Below are positions 1 through 5,210 of a stretch of DNA of 10,159 nucleotides, piece by piece (the first letter of the stretch is position 1; each line of letters opens with the position of its first letter). The notes under the pieces are model-generated. The model ran no database searches, had not been told where the DNA came from, and saw nothing but the letters and a program-made list of their open reading frames with translations. The position numbers were made by a program, and so were the translations under genes. The DNA lies in assembly GCA_026770585.1 (NCBI GenBank), contig MU646422.1:431122-441280 (forward strand), written 5' to 3'. The stretch is from Baffinella frigidus. Taxonomy: Eukaryota; Cryptophyceae; Cryptomonadales; Baffinellaceae.

Positions 1-17
1 CCCCCGCCCCCGTGAGA

Positions 18-135
18 GATCACTTACTTCCCCCGTAAGTAATCACTTACTCAGCTAGTAAGTGGTAACTCACTTAGTAAGTAAGTGACAACTTTTACCA
101 AGTGAGTGATCACTTAATTACTTAAGAGTAAGTTG
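18..135. repeat. Cluster of AAGTGA/TCACTT direct and inverted repeats
   Basis: Ten or so variants of AGTAAGTG and its complement CACTTACT are packed into about 118 bp, including the perfect palindrome AGTGATCACT (105-114). It may be a decayed hairpin element or a low-complexity array. No flanking target duplication is visible. Confidence 0.6.
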
Positions 136-180
136 AAAACTCTCAGTAGTTTCCCCGCAAGCAACCACCTACTAACCCCT

Positions 181-337
181 TCACAACACGTGCTCCAGCA
201 CCATCCGCACCACCCCCGGATCCAGCCCCAGCACCCGCGAGCCCGCTCCCAGGCGCTCCTTGAGACCCATGGCGAAGGCCACGCACTGCAGCCTCTGCCG
301 TTCGGCCTGGATCAGAGCGGCGACCTCAGGGTGCCAC
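181..337 (-). CDS. C-terminal exon of an algal-type gene (AFAMGxxxRLGxxSRV motif)
   Basis: The minus strand reads an open frame with strong G/C third-position bias from a possible acceptor CCCAG (at 338-342) to TGA at 181-183. The end reads CVAFAMGLKERLGAGSRV and closes with LDPGVVRMVLEHVL. A closely similar C-terminal pattern (AFAMGxHxRLGxxSxVxxL...VxMVL) is one I recall from many stramenopile, dinoflagellate and chromerid proteins, often after ankyrin or other repeat domains. That is memory, not a search. The exon is about 52 codons and the rest of the gene would lie upstream, across the telomere-like tract at 340-440. It overlaps a His/Pro-rich plus-strand open frame (133-360), which I take to be its shadow. 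Confidence 0.55.
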
Positions 338-339
338 CT

Positions 340-440
340 GGGTTTAGGGTCAGGGTTTAGGGTTCGGGGTTTAGGGTTTGGGGGTCAGAGTTGAGGGTTC
401 GGTCAGAGTTGAGGGTTCGGGGTTTAGGGTTCGATGTTTA
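340..440 (+). repeat. Degenerate telomere-like tract (TTTAGGG variants)
   Basis: GGGTTTAGGG, GGGTTCGGGGTTTAGGG and GGGTTGAGGG variants follow each other. The G-rich strand is the plus strand, so it is C-rich on the coding strand of the exon at 181-337 and lies just upstream of that exon's acceptor. Confidence 0.85.
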
Positions 441-463
441 GGATCCTAGGACCAAACAGTCTC

Positions 464-500
464 GGCCTACGGTAGGAGGTCCTAGGCAATTCCGTAGGCC
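464..500. repeat. Inverted repeat GGCCTACGG / CCGTAGGCC
   Basis: Perfect 9-bp arms (464-472, 492-500) around a GGTCCTAGG core. CCTAGGACC and CCTAC(G/A)GTAGG recur in the centre of the 3239-3355 MITE and at 3382-3418, so this may be a relic of the same element family. Confidence 0.5.
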
Positions 501-578
501 TAACTACCCCATTTTCAGGCCGTTACCCTATTAAAATCTTAAGACGGACCCGCCTCGGTACCTTTTGTCAGATGAGAA

Positions 579-734
579 ATGTCTGATCGGAGCCCTCCCG
601 GCACGTCGACTCACCCCCCACGGTCTTTCAGCCCCACCACACAGCGGGCTACGATGGGATTTTCGGCCCATTTCGGGCCGAGTTTCTTCGACCGCGGCAA
701 CCTGTCGGTGGAGGACGACGAGGTTTTCCATTGA
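579..734 (+). CDS. Hypothetical short coding stretch (51 codons)
   Basis: An open frame from ATG 579 to TGA 732-734. Its last third reads FFDRGNLSVEDDEVFH with G/C-ending codons. It may be a terminal exon, because TTTTGTCAG just upstream could be an acceptor. I do not recognise the family. The antisense strand is also open (531-731) but less protein-like. Confidence 0.3.
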   Translation: MSDRSPPGTSTHPPRSFSPTTQRATMGFSAHFGPSFFDRGNLSVEDDEVFH

Positions 735-745
735 GAATCTTAATA

Positions 746-875
746 GAAAACGGTTTTAATTTAAAACTTTCTGGCAATGAAGTTGACTACACAGAGCGAG
801 TTTTACTAGTAATATTAAAGCATTCGTGTATTAATTTTCATTGATTCCCAAGGTTTTAGATTAAAACCGTTTTTC
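746..875. mobile_element. Short inverted-repeat element (MITE-like)
   Basis: Arms GAAAACGGTTTTAATTTAAAAC (746-767) and its near complement (853-875) enclose an AT-rich centre. On its right side it abuts the conserved repeat at 876-945 exactly where the two other copies of that repeat continue differently (after CTGCAGAAAA). This suggests insertion or a shared break. No clear target duplication was seen. Confidence 0.5.
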
Positions 876-1011
876 TGCAGTGCTTTCTACGGAAGGGCGT
901 GTCGTTGGCGTATGTTGGGAGCATTTAAAACCTAAAGGACCTCAAGGACTTCACATGAAATCGGTACTGGACGTGCTTCGCGGACGCCTTCTCTTTTTGG
1001 TCCTAGGATAG
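865..1011 (+). pseudogene. Coding-like repeat module (EGRVVGVCWE), plus-strand copy
   Basis: A 48-codon open stretch containing LSTEGRVVGVCWEHLKPKGP, ending at TAG 1009-1011. Near-identical DNA lies in inverse orientation at 5249-5340 and 5652-5725, where the minus strand reads LSTEGRVVGLCWE. The frame is kept over about 24 codons between two of the copies. I do not recognise the protein. It could be a piece of a transposon ORF or simply a dispersed repeat that happens to be open. Confidence 0.3.
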
Positions 1012-1143
1012 ACTTTTTGGCTACGTTGTCTTCTACCTACACCGTTGTCGTCAATCTACACCGTGTCGACGTTTTTGGTCCTAGGATCCCTCTACCTACA
1101 CCGTGTCGACGCTACGTTGTCGTCTACCTACACCGCGTCGACG
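992..1143. repeat. Compound tandem repeat with TTTTTGGTCCTAGGAT and CTACACCG(T/C)GTCGACG units
   Basis: TTTTTGGTCCTAGGAT occurs at 994-1009 and 1074-1089 (approximate). GCTACGTTGTC(T/G)TCTACCTACACCG occurs at 1020-1044 and 1111-1134. The CTACACCGTGTCGACG unit appears four times with variation. Confidence 0.65.
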
Positions 1144-1301
1144 AAGCAGCCACCGTCCTCGTTCACGTCACGCACCTCCTCACCTCCATGCAGGGTCGCG
1201 CTAGCCTCAGCAACGTCACCGAGTTCTGTTCCGACTACGTCGGGCCGTACAAGGCTTCGACCTTCAAGAAGTGGTGCCTCGCGAACAAGAGCAGGAGCTG
1301 A
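1017..1301 (+). CDS. Hypothetical protein, probable terminal exon
   Basis: The frame is open through the upstream tandem repeat, but the convincing part is about 1141-1301. There nearly every codon ends in C or G and the peptide ends VGPYKASTFKKWCLANKSRS with TGA at 1299-1301. The only ATG in the convincing part is 1188-1190, so an upstream exon junction is more likely than a start here. The family is not recognised. It is oriented opposite to the neighbouring minus-strand open stretch, which it overlaps. Confidence 0.4.
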   Translation: MATLSSTYTVVVNLHRVDVFGPRIPLPTPCRRYVVVYLHRVDEAATVLVHVTHLLTSMQGRASLSNVTEFCSDYVGPYKASTFKKWCLANKSRS

Positions 1302-1549
1302 CAAGATGTAGCGCAGAAGCGGGAGCTGGGCCTGATTTCTGGATTTATTAGACTTCTCGAGGATTCGCCGGTTTTGCCCAATTCAGAACCACGCACGGTA
1401 TGATTGAGGGCTTCAACCACTAGACCTTTATTAATACCTAGGAGAGAGACCACTATTCTCAAGTTGACATGCTGGGGTTCCGGTACAAATCCGTCAAATT
1501 TGGCCACACAGCGGACTACGAAGGATTGTCCAACCTTTCCGTTGTTTCC
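1235..1549 (-). CDS. Unrecognised minus-strand coding-like stretch (104 codons)
   Basis: Open from a TGA at 1550-1552 to the stop at 1235. There is no ATG near its upper end, so it would be an exon or a relic. It contains KFDGFVPEPQHVNLRIV. The same module reads KVNGFVPHTQRVDLRTV at 5414-5480 on the minus strand, and a shortened form precedes VNLRIV at 9547-9563. Between the first two copies several changes are silent in this frame, including first-position Leu (TTG/CTG) and Arg (AGA/CGA) changes, which argues for past coding. The last part (below about 1301) overlaps the plus-strand exon and is probably not coding. Function unknown. Confidence 0.4.
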   Translation of the reverse strand, partial: GNNGKVGQSFVVRCVAKFDGFVPEPQHVNLRIVVSLLGINKGLVVEALNHTVRGSELGKTGESSRSLINPEIRPSSRFCATSCQLLLLFARHHFLKVEALYGPT

Positions 1550-1603
1550 TCAGAGGACGAACCCCTTTTCGGTTGTGTTCTTTATTGGTACGGAAATGCC
1601 CCT

Positions 1604-2075
1604 TGTTCGGGGAACCCTCCCTCACCCCCCGGCGACCCTGGGACACGCACTGGGGTCCCAGGACCCTGGGACATAACCGTCAACCCTCAACACTGGGCCC
1701 CCAGTGGGGGGGTATTCAGGCGGAGAAGAGATGCTGGTGAGGACCTCCCCCTGGGGAGCTTCAAACGCGGGGGGCGCGGCAGGCTGTGGCGCCGCGGGGG
1801 GCGGGATGTGGGCGCCGTATCCCGAATGTTGAGGAGAAGGCATGTTTGGGGAACCCTCCCTCACCCCCCTGCGACCCTGGGACCCGCACTGGGGTCCCAG
1901 GACCCTGGGACATAACCGTCAACCCTCACCACTGGGGTCCCAGAGGGAGGAGATCCAGGTGGAGAGGGGATGCCCAGGGGGAGTTCTCCGCCACCAGCTT
2001 CAAACGTGGGGTAGGCTACCCCCCCGGCAGGCTGTGGCGCCGCGGGGGGCGGGATGGGGGCGCCGTGTCCTGACG
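1604..2075. repeat. Tandem duplication (about 240-bp unit, two copies)
   Basis: Copies at about 1604-1825 and 1843-2075 share the GGGGAACCCTCCCTCACC start, the CTGGGACCCxCACTGGGGTCCC block and the GGCTGTGGCGCCGCGGGG block. They differ by several small indels. The units cover the stop codon and tail of the M8 last exon. Confidence 0.8.
1622..1864 (-). pseudogene. Second, downstream copy of the proline-rich tail coding segment
   Basis: This open frame repeats the tail of the M8 last exon (IPPPAAPQP, then VRVDGYVPGSWDPSACPRVAGG-like end) and stops at the equivalent TGA (1622-1624). It starts one base out of frame after the first stop and has no membrane segment. A start at GTG 1862-1864 or ATG near 1841 is possible but unsupported. 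It most likely lies in the 3' untranslated part of the transcript as a tandem duplication, or marks an alternative last exon. No clear acceptor is visible before it. Confidence 0.5.
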
Positions 2076-2217
2076 AGCACGCGAAATAGTAGACGGCGCT
2101 GATAAGGAGCAGCAACCCAACCACACCGCCGATGACCCCCGCGATGACCGCGCCACTGATCCCGTCGGTTGTTTCCTCTTCGCATGTGTCGCCTGGGACC
2201 GCGAGAGGCGTGTAGCT
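1861..2217 (-). CDS. M8 gene last exon: transmembrane segment and proline-rich tail
   Basis: This 357-nt exon starts after acceptor ATTCCGCAG in phase 0 and ends at TGA 1861-1863 (118 residues). Residues 1-19 are a short linker with one Cys and an acidic EEETTD run. Residues 20-45 are a glycine/valine/leucine-rich helix (AVIAGVIGGVVGLLLLISAV) typical of a single membrane span. Residues 46-118 are a Pro/Gly-rich tail (PIPPPAAPQP, PSPPGSPPSG) ending in VPGSWDPSAGPRVAGG. Codon third positions are strongly G/C. Following the M8 domain it would give a type I surface protein with the tail inside the cell. That topology is inferred from order only. The tail-coding part is tandemly duplicated just downstream. 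Confidence 0.78.
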   Translation of the reverse strand, partial: SYTPLAVPGDTCEEETTDGISGAVIAGVIGGVVGLLLLISAVYYFACSSGHGAPIPPPAAPQPAGGVAYPTFEAGGGELPLGIPSPPGSPPSGTPVVRVDGYVPGSWDPSAGPRVAGG

Positions 2218-2280
2218 CTGCGGAATGAATATGCCCCTGTCACTTTACACGACCCGATTTCCTGAACCAGATTCTCGAAA

Positions 2281-2316
2281 CCCGAGGCCTTGTGCAAATC
2301 CACCAGTACCACTGTG
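2281..2316 (+). pseudogene. Inverted partial copy of the M8 GYTGKLICPP exon
   Basis: 33 of 36 bases match the complement of the 3' half of exon 2833-2911 (PEAFCKSTSTT), up to and including the donor GTG. Reading plus, it gives PEALCKSTSTTV. Sequence before it is too eroded to align with confidence. Confidence 0.6.
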
Positions 2317-2362
2317 AGAAAAGGGTGGTTCTGCGAGATCGTCACACCTCGCTTCGCCTCAG

Positions 2363-2405
2363 CCCTTAACCCTCAACCGTAACCCTCAAGCCTCGCCCCT
2401 CAACC
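2363..2405 (-). repeat. Telomere-like tract, C-rich on plus strand
   Basis: CCCTTAACCCTCAACCGTAACCCTCAAG variants. Confidence 0.7.
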
Positions 2406-2428
2406 CAACTGCCGACGCTCTGACCACA

Positions 2429-2563
2429 ATGCGAAGCCGTTTACAGGTGAAGATAGTAACACAGCATGTTGAGTGTGCCCGAACTCTCTCAAGAACCTAC
2501 GGACTCCTACTTTCCGTGGGGAGATGCATGGTGGCCATGCTGGTATCAGCCAACGGTACGTAG
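2429..2563 (+). CDS. Doubtful short open frame (44 codons)
   Basis: ATG 2429 to TAG 2561-2563, with a hydrophobic centre (YGLLLSVGRCMVAMLVSA). It follows a C-rich telomere-like tract on the same strand. It lies antisense inside an intron of the M8 gene, and no family is recognised. Confidence 0.15.
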   Translation: MRSRLQVKIVTQHVECARTLSRTYGLLLSVGRCMVAMLVSANGT

Positions 2564-2715
2564 TTATTAAGTTGATCACTTTTCAGAAGGTTGATACGTT
2601 CTGCTTACGTTACTAGGACCTGTTCACAGGACTTAATAAAGAGGTCCCAATGCAAGCAGTCAACGTCTTTCTCTCCCACACCTCACGGAGGCCCCCCCCA
2701 GTGCCTGATGGCCTA

Positions 2716-2741
2716 CCCTAAACCCTAAACCCTAAACCTAA
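2716..2741 (-). repeat. Canonical CCCTAAA telomere-type repeats (three units)
   Basis: CCCTAAA repeated three times followed by CCTAA. This is the cleanest plant/algal-type telomere motif in the window. It is interstitial. Confidence 0.85.
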
Positions 2742-2832
2742 GGGAGGTTCAGCGAACCTAAAACTAAACCCACGGGTCGCCTGAGTTCTGCGCCGTGAAT
2801 GTTCCTCTCTGAGGAGGATGGGGGCGGACCAC

Positions 2833-2911
2833 AGTGGTGCTGGTGGATTTGCAGAAGGCCTCTGGGTCCGGAGGGCAAATCAGCTTCCCAGTGTAGCCAG
2901 TCACTGAAAAC
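2833..2911 (-). CDS. M8 protease exon with GYTGKLICPP motif
   Basis: A 79-nt exon from acceptor TGTGCAG to donor ACCACT|GTGGTC, encoding SVTGYTGKLICPPDPEAFC followed by KSTSTT. A Gly-Tyr-x-G-x-(L/I)-x-C-P-P-x4-C block closes the M8 cysteine-rich domain (GP63 ends in a very similar GYxxCPPxxxxC pattern). The first base completes the Glu codon from the previous exon, and the exon ends in phase 0. Without splicing the frame continues to a TAG at 2764-2766. The antisense frame reads a smooth hydrophobic peptide (TVVLVDL), but the family match favours this strand. A partial inverted copy of this exon's 3' half lies at 2281-2316. Confidence 0.82.
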
Positions 2912-2927
2912 CTGCACACAGGACATA

Positions 2928-3109
2928 GAGCAGGTCCCTTTTTAGTTGGCACTCGAAAAGGTCGAAAACTCCAAAACTTGTACATACTTTTAGTCAACTC
3001 CGTCCATTTAAAGGAAATCCTGGTACAAATTCACCGAGTTGACTAAAAGTACGCAAAAGTTTGGGAGTTTTCGACCTTTCTGGAGTGCCAACTAAAAAGG
3101 GACCTGCTC
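2928..3109. mobile_element. MITE with 73-bp inverted repeats, TA target site (Tc1/mariner-like)
   Basis: Arms 2928-3000 and 3036-3109 are near-perfect complements, starting GAGCAGGTCCCTTTTTAGTT and ending in its complement, flanked on each side by TA (2926-2927, 3110-3111). The 35-bp centre contains GTCCATTTAAA and CTGGTACAAAT. It has no coding capacity. Short open frames on both strands simply read the arms. TA flanks fit the Tc1/mariner type, inferred from the target site only. Confidence 0.85.
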
Positions 3110-3193
3110 TACTTTGGGGGGATACCCTGAGTGTTTCCGATCAAGGAGTTTGTGGAGTCGTGTCTCGTGTTTCGTACAGGCGGTTGCAGCTTT

Positions 3194-3507
3194 GGGATAC
3201 GCGAGAGGCCGACACCCAAACTGATTTAGTCAGGGGTACATGGGTACCTCGCTCATAAGAAACCGCCCCCCCCTAGGACCCTACAGTAGGGCTATGCCTA
3301 GGGCCCTATGTTGGTCCTAGGGGGGTGGGCGTTTCTTATGAGCGAGGTACCCCTGTATTCCGTGGTTCTGTGGGGGCGAGAGGTCCTAGGCAGGTCCTAG
3401 GGCCCTACGGTAGGGCGTATGAGCCTACTGGCCACTTAGGGGATACGCGAGAGGCCGACACCCAAAATGATTTAGTCAGGGGTATTCCGTGGTGCTGTGG
3501 GGGCGAG
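3194..3507 (+). repeat. Direct duplication, one copy interrupted by a MITE
   Basis: Segments 3194-3238 plus 3358-3380 (copy 1) and 3440-3507 (copy 2) match at 66 of 68 bases. Copy 2 is uninterrupted. Copy 1 is split at TA by the 117-bp element. Confidence 0.85.
3239..3355. mobile_element. 117-bp MITE with TA duplication, empty site preserved nearby
   Basis: The element begins CATGGGTACCTCGCTCATAA and ends with the near complement (CAGGGGTACCTCGC on the other strand). It is flanked by TA at 3237-3238 and 3356-3357, while the neighbouring repeat copy has a single TA (3483-3484) at the same point. The centre holds CCTAGGACC and CCTACAGTAGG inverted motifs. Confidence 0.92.
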
Positions 3508-3519
3508 GAGAGTCGTGCT

Positions 3520-3583
3520 CAAGGCTTAAGGGCCTATCTAGGACCTGTATCGAGAGCAATACAGAAAAAGAGAAGAAGAAGCG
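3520..3583 (+). mobile_element. GAA-tailed repeat, copy 1 (retroposon 3' end?)
   Basis: Shares GGCTTAAGGGCCTATCTAGG and the following ACCTGTATCGAGAG with 8812-8850, and ends in a GAA-rich tail. Purine-rich simple tails on a conserved 3' end suggest a SINE or truncated LINE. Confidence 0.5.
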
Positions 3584-3680
3584 GAGTCGAGCAAGGTGGC
3601 AAATGAGCAATCGATGGCACAGGTTCGGCAAAACGTAAATCAATCGAGATGGTTGCAGGGAGTCACGGGGAGTGGAGTAC

Positions 3681-3748
3681 TCTTGGTTGGGGCTGCACGG
3701 CCCGTGCCAGGACCCGTCTGGACCGTGAATGCGCAACTGCTGGCGGGT
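3681..3748 (-). CDS. M8 protease exon with LRIHGPDGSWHGPC motif
   Basis: A 68-nt exon from acceptor CCCCTAG to donor AAGA|GTACTCC. It encodes QQLRIHGPDGSWHGPC plus a short Ser-Pro-Asn-Gln end. In M8 proteins the CYxYxC block is followed by a short beta segment (hydrophobic-x-V-x-V, then a Gly-Ser/Ile-Trp and a Cys-Pro), which this resembles. It starts in phase 0 and ends with two bases (GA) that give a Glu codon with the single G opening the next exon. The overlapping open frames on both strands (plus 3596-3790, minus 3640-3777) are less consistent with their surroundings. Confidence 0.7.
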
Positions 3749-4045
3749 CTAGGGGTCAGCTTCAGGTCGGTGTCTTCTCACACTTCATGACCGATGCAGG
3801 AAGTGGAGTTAGAACCCATCCGGAAAATGCTCGTATGAGCGGCCGACACGGGGTACAGTAAGTGGCACAATGCGTAGCATATGCGGCGCTGACGCTGGTT
3901 GTTCGGCAATAAATTATCAATCTCTCTCAGTGGGTTCAGGCACTTGCAGCGGCGAGCAGTGATGCAGTGGATCTGGGTCTGCTGTTTTCAACTGAGATAT
4001 ATCTCGGCAAAAGGGTGAAGAAACAGGTTTGTTTCGAGGGGTGAC
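3749..4045 (-). other. Intron (GT-AG, 297 bp) of the M8 gene, holding an inverted pseudogene fragment
   Basis: Begins GTCACC and ends ACCCCTAG on the minus strand. Most of it is the plus-strand PAN-like relic (3795-3960), which lies antisense to the gene. Confidence 0.6.
3795..3960 (+). pseudogene. PAN/apple-like coding relic, frameshifted copy
   Basis: About 135 bp match the complement of 6177-6313. Relative to that copy it lacks one T near 3835 (CGTATGAG vs CGTATTGAG) and has a second indel near 3930, so it cannot encode the same peptide in one frame. The peptide pieces read GVRTHPENAR and MRSICGADAGCSAINYQSLS. A Cys-x5-Cys followed by Ala-x-Asn-Tyr resembles the central part of PAN/apple domains, but this is a short and uncertain match. 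A possible acceptor (TGCAG) precedes the shared segment in both copies. Confidence 0.4.
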
Positions 4046-4108
4046 CTGTGCCCCGTCGCAGGAATAGCGGTAGCAGCCAACCATCACATCATCCCCGTTG
4101 TCGCCGGT
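4046..4108 (-). CDS. M8 protease exon with GCYRYSC motif
   Basis: A 63-nt exon of 21 whole codons between acceptor GAAACAG and donor CACAG|GTCACC, encoding GDDVMVGCYRYSCDG within it. A G-C-Y-x-(Y/H)-x-C block opens the C-terminal cysteine-rich subdomain in leishmanolysins. Phase 0 on both sides agrees with the neighbours. Unspliced, the frame continues to a TGA near 3917 and would look like a 92-residue hypothetical protein. The 20-bp tandem repeat immediately upstream (4114-4168) is C-rich on this strand. Confidence 0.75.
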
Positions 4109-4113
4109 CTGTT

Positions 4114-4168
4114 TCGTATGCGGGATTAGGGCTTCGTATGCGGGATTAGGGCATGCGGGATTAGGGCT
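4114..4168 (+). repeat. 20-bp tandem repeat TCGTATGCGGGATTAGGGCT, about 2.8 copies
   Basis: Units 4114-4133, 4134-4152 and a truncated 4153-4168. The ATTAGGG core is telomere-like, and the tract ends 5 bp before the 3' splice site of the GCYRYSC exon. Confidence 0.9.
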
Positions 4169-4270
4169 TCTCAGGTTGCAAAGGTCGACCCTCACTGTGG
4201 CACCTCTTTTTTTCGAGAGATGTTCCTATAAACTTGATTCGTGCTCCGACTCGTGCAATCCAGCCGTACT

Positions 4271-4340
4271 CCTCAAAAGGCTGGGAGGCCTCTCTTGAGG
4301 TCTTTTTCTGAGGGTAATAAAGAAGAAGAAGAAGAAGAAG
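4271..4340 (+). repeat. Small stem-loop followed by AATAAA and GAA tail
   Basis: CCTCAA (4271-4276) pairs with TTGAGG (4295-4300). It is followed by GAGGGTAATAAAGAAGAAG and a GAA run to 4340. The last part resembles the other GAA-tailed repeats. Confidence 0.45.
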
Positions 4341-4420
4341 CATAGGTCACAGGGGGAGGTCGCCCCCCTGGTTGAAATCGGAAACCTTGAACGGCTCAAA
4401 AACAATCACTATGGGGGGTT

Positions 4421-4463
4421 CTCTTGCATACCACCAGCCCTCCTTGCTGGTGAAATGCAAGAG
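4421..4463. repeat. 43-nt hairpin
   Basis: CTCTTGCAT and ACCAGC pair with GCTGGT and ATGCAAGAG around a 7-nt loop, separated by a symmetric ACC/GAA internal loop. No function is assigned. Confidence 0.7.
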
Positions 4464-4647
4464 CTTCGTTCGAGGTATCCTACCCACACGGTGGCCTACG
4501 GACCTTTCAACAAAAGTCAACGTGCCCAGAGATAATCAACTTTAAGCATTTTCTTGTGTAAATTTGGTCACGTAACACCCCAGAACCCGGCCCCAATTTG
4601 AAATCTGGAACCCTCGAAGCCCACCGAGTGGTAACCCTGAAGGGCTA

Positions 4648-4735
4648 GGTATAGCCCTGAAGGGTTTTGGGTTCGGGGTTGCGGGTTGATGGTTCAGGTT
4701 TTCAGGGTTTCAGGTTCAGGGTTTCGGTTTTATCA
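4648..4735 (+). repeat. Degenerate telomere-like tract
   Basis: GGGTTTTGGGTTCGGGG, GGTTCAGGGTTTCAGG and similar G-rich variants, preceded by an AGGGCTAGGTATAGCCCT inverted repeat. A short clean GGGTTTAGGGTTTGG recurs at 4952-4967. Confidence 0.7.
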
Positions 4736-5045
4736 GTCCTCAGCCGTCCAGGCGCCACGCCAGGGCACAACTGCAAATTCCCCTAAAGTTGATTCCGGTG
4801 ATACTGTAGCAGATCTGTATCAGAAGCGTGCCAAAAGGCAATGCCCGACCGGCGCTGAATGCTTCCACTAGCCCGCAACTATGCTTTTGAAATCTGAACT
4901 GGGTCCCTTACTCCGAGGCTCAGGAAGTCTGAGGCGTCTTTGTGATCGTTGAGGGTTTAGGGTTTGGAGTTTGTGAGCAAACGCAAGAGGGCGGGTCGCA
5001 CATCGTCAAGCGATGAAGAGAAGCACGCACTGTCAGAGAACCTCG

Positions 5046-5080
5046 CTCTATCTCGCTCTATCTCTCTCTCTCTCCCCCCC

Positions 5081-5113
<33 letters not shown>

Positions 5114-5114
5114 A
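5046..5114 (+). repeat. CT-rich microsatellite
   Basis: Nearly pure (CT)n with C interruptions. Confidence 0.95.
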
Positions 5115-5130
5115 AGAAGGTGGGTCGCAC

Positions 5131-5210
5131 ATCGTCGAGAGATGACGAGAAGCACGCACTGTCAGAGGACCCCATCGCCTGCCCCTTGTAGTCCCACGAC
5201 GGTACCTGAT
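5131..5210 (-). CDS. M8 protease exon with SxCFxSSL motif (most complete of several copies)
   Basis: An 80-nt exon from acceptor TTCAGCAG to donor GACGAT|GTGCGA. It encodes WDYKGQAMGSSDSACFSSSL followed by two Asp. It corresponds to the M8 segment written loosely G(E/Q)xxGxxSxCFxSSL, which lies between MDYCP and the CYxYxC block. Phases fit on both sides: Asp split G|AT upstream, and phase 0 downstream. Partial copies of the same exon lie at 5537-5595, 5806-5844, 5894-5924 (5' half) and 5002-5040 (3' half). Copy differences in the shared 3' half are mostly synonymous in this frame (TCT/TCG, TCG/TCT, CTT/CTC), which supports the minus-strand reading over the overlapping plus-strand frames. Confidence 0.72.

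Larger units (their letters stand above)
2218..2832 (-). other. Intron (GT-AG, 615 bp) of the M8 gene
   Basis: Begins GTGGTC and ends ATTCCGCAG on the minus strand. Inside, on the plus strand, lie an inverted partial copy of the preceding exon (2281-2316), two telomere-like tracts (2363-2405, 2716-2741) and two short open stretches of doubtful meaning (2429-2563, 44 codons with a hydrophobic centre; 2576-2728, ending at CCCTAA). Confidence 0.6.
2912..3680 (-). other. Intron (GT-AG, 769 bp) of the M8 gene containing two MITEs
   Basis: Begins GTACTCC and ends TGTGTGCAG on the minus strand. It contains the 182-bp MITE (2928-3109) ending only 16 bp before the acceptor AG, the 117-bp MITE (3239-3355) inserted in a duplicated segment, and a GAA-tailed repeat (3520-3583). 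Confidence 0.65.
4109..5130 (-). other. Intron (GT-AG, 1022 bp) of the M8 gene
   Basis: Begins GTGCGA and ends GAAACAG on the minus strand. Inside are the CT tract, the half exon copy, degenerate telomere-like tracts, a strong small hairpin (4421-4463), a GAA tail (4319-4340) and, just before the acceptor, the 20-bp repeat with ATTAGGG core. The plus strand reads a short protein-like end (GDTVADLYQKRAKRQC, stop at 4869-4871) that I cannot place. Confidence 0.65.

Noticed and set aside
1469-2102. Long plus-strand frames (up to 148 codons) over the tandem duplication
   Set aside because: They are G/R/P-rich antisense readings of the proline-rich tail repeats.
2016-2345. 109-codon minus-strand frame
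   Set aside because: It runs through the last M8 exon in another frame and gives an Arg/Ser-rich product. Shadow.
2832-2880. Plus-strand TVVLVDLQKASG peptide, also seen antisense to 2281-2316
   Set aside because: It is the exact antisense of the M8 GYTGKLICPP exon, which has a clear family match and fitting splice phases.
2928-3258. Open frames reading FDLSGVPTKKGPAL and its mirror on the other strand
   Set aside because: They only translate the two arms of the MITE.
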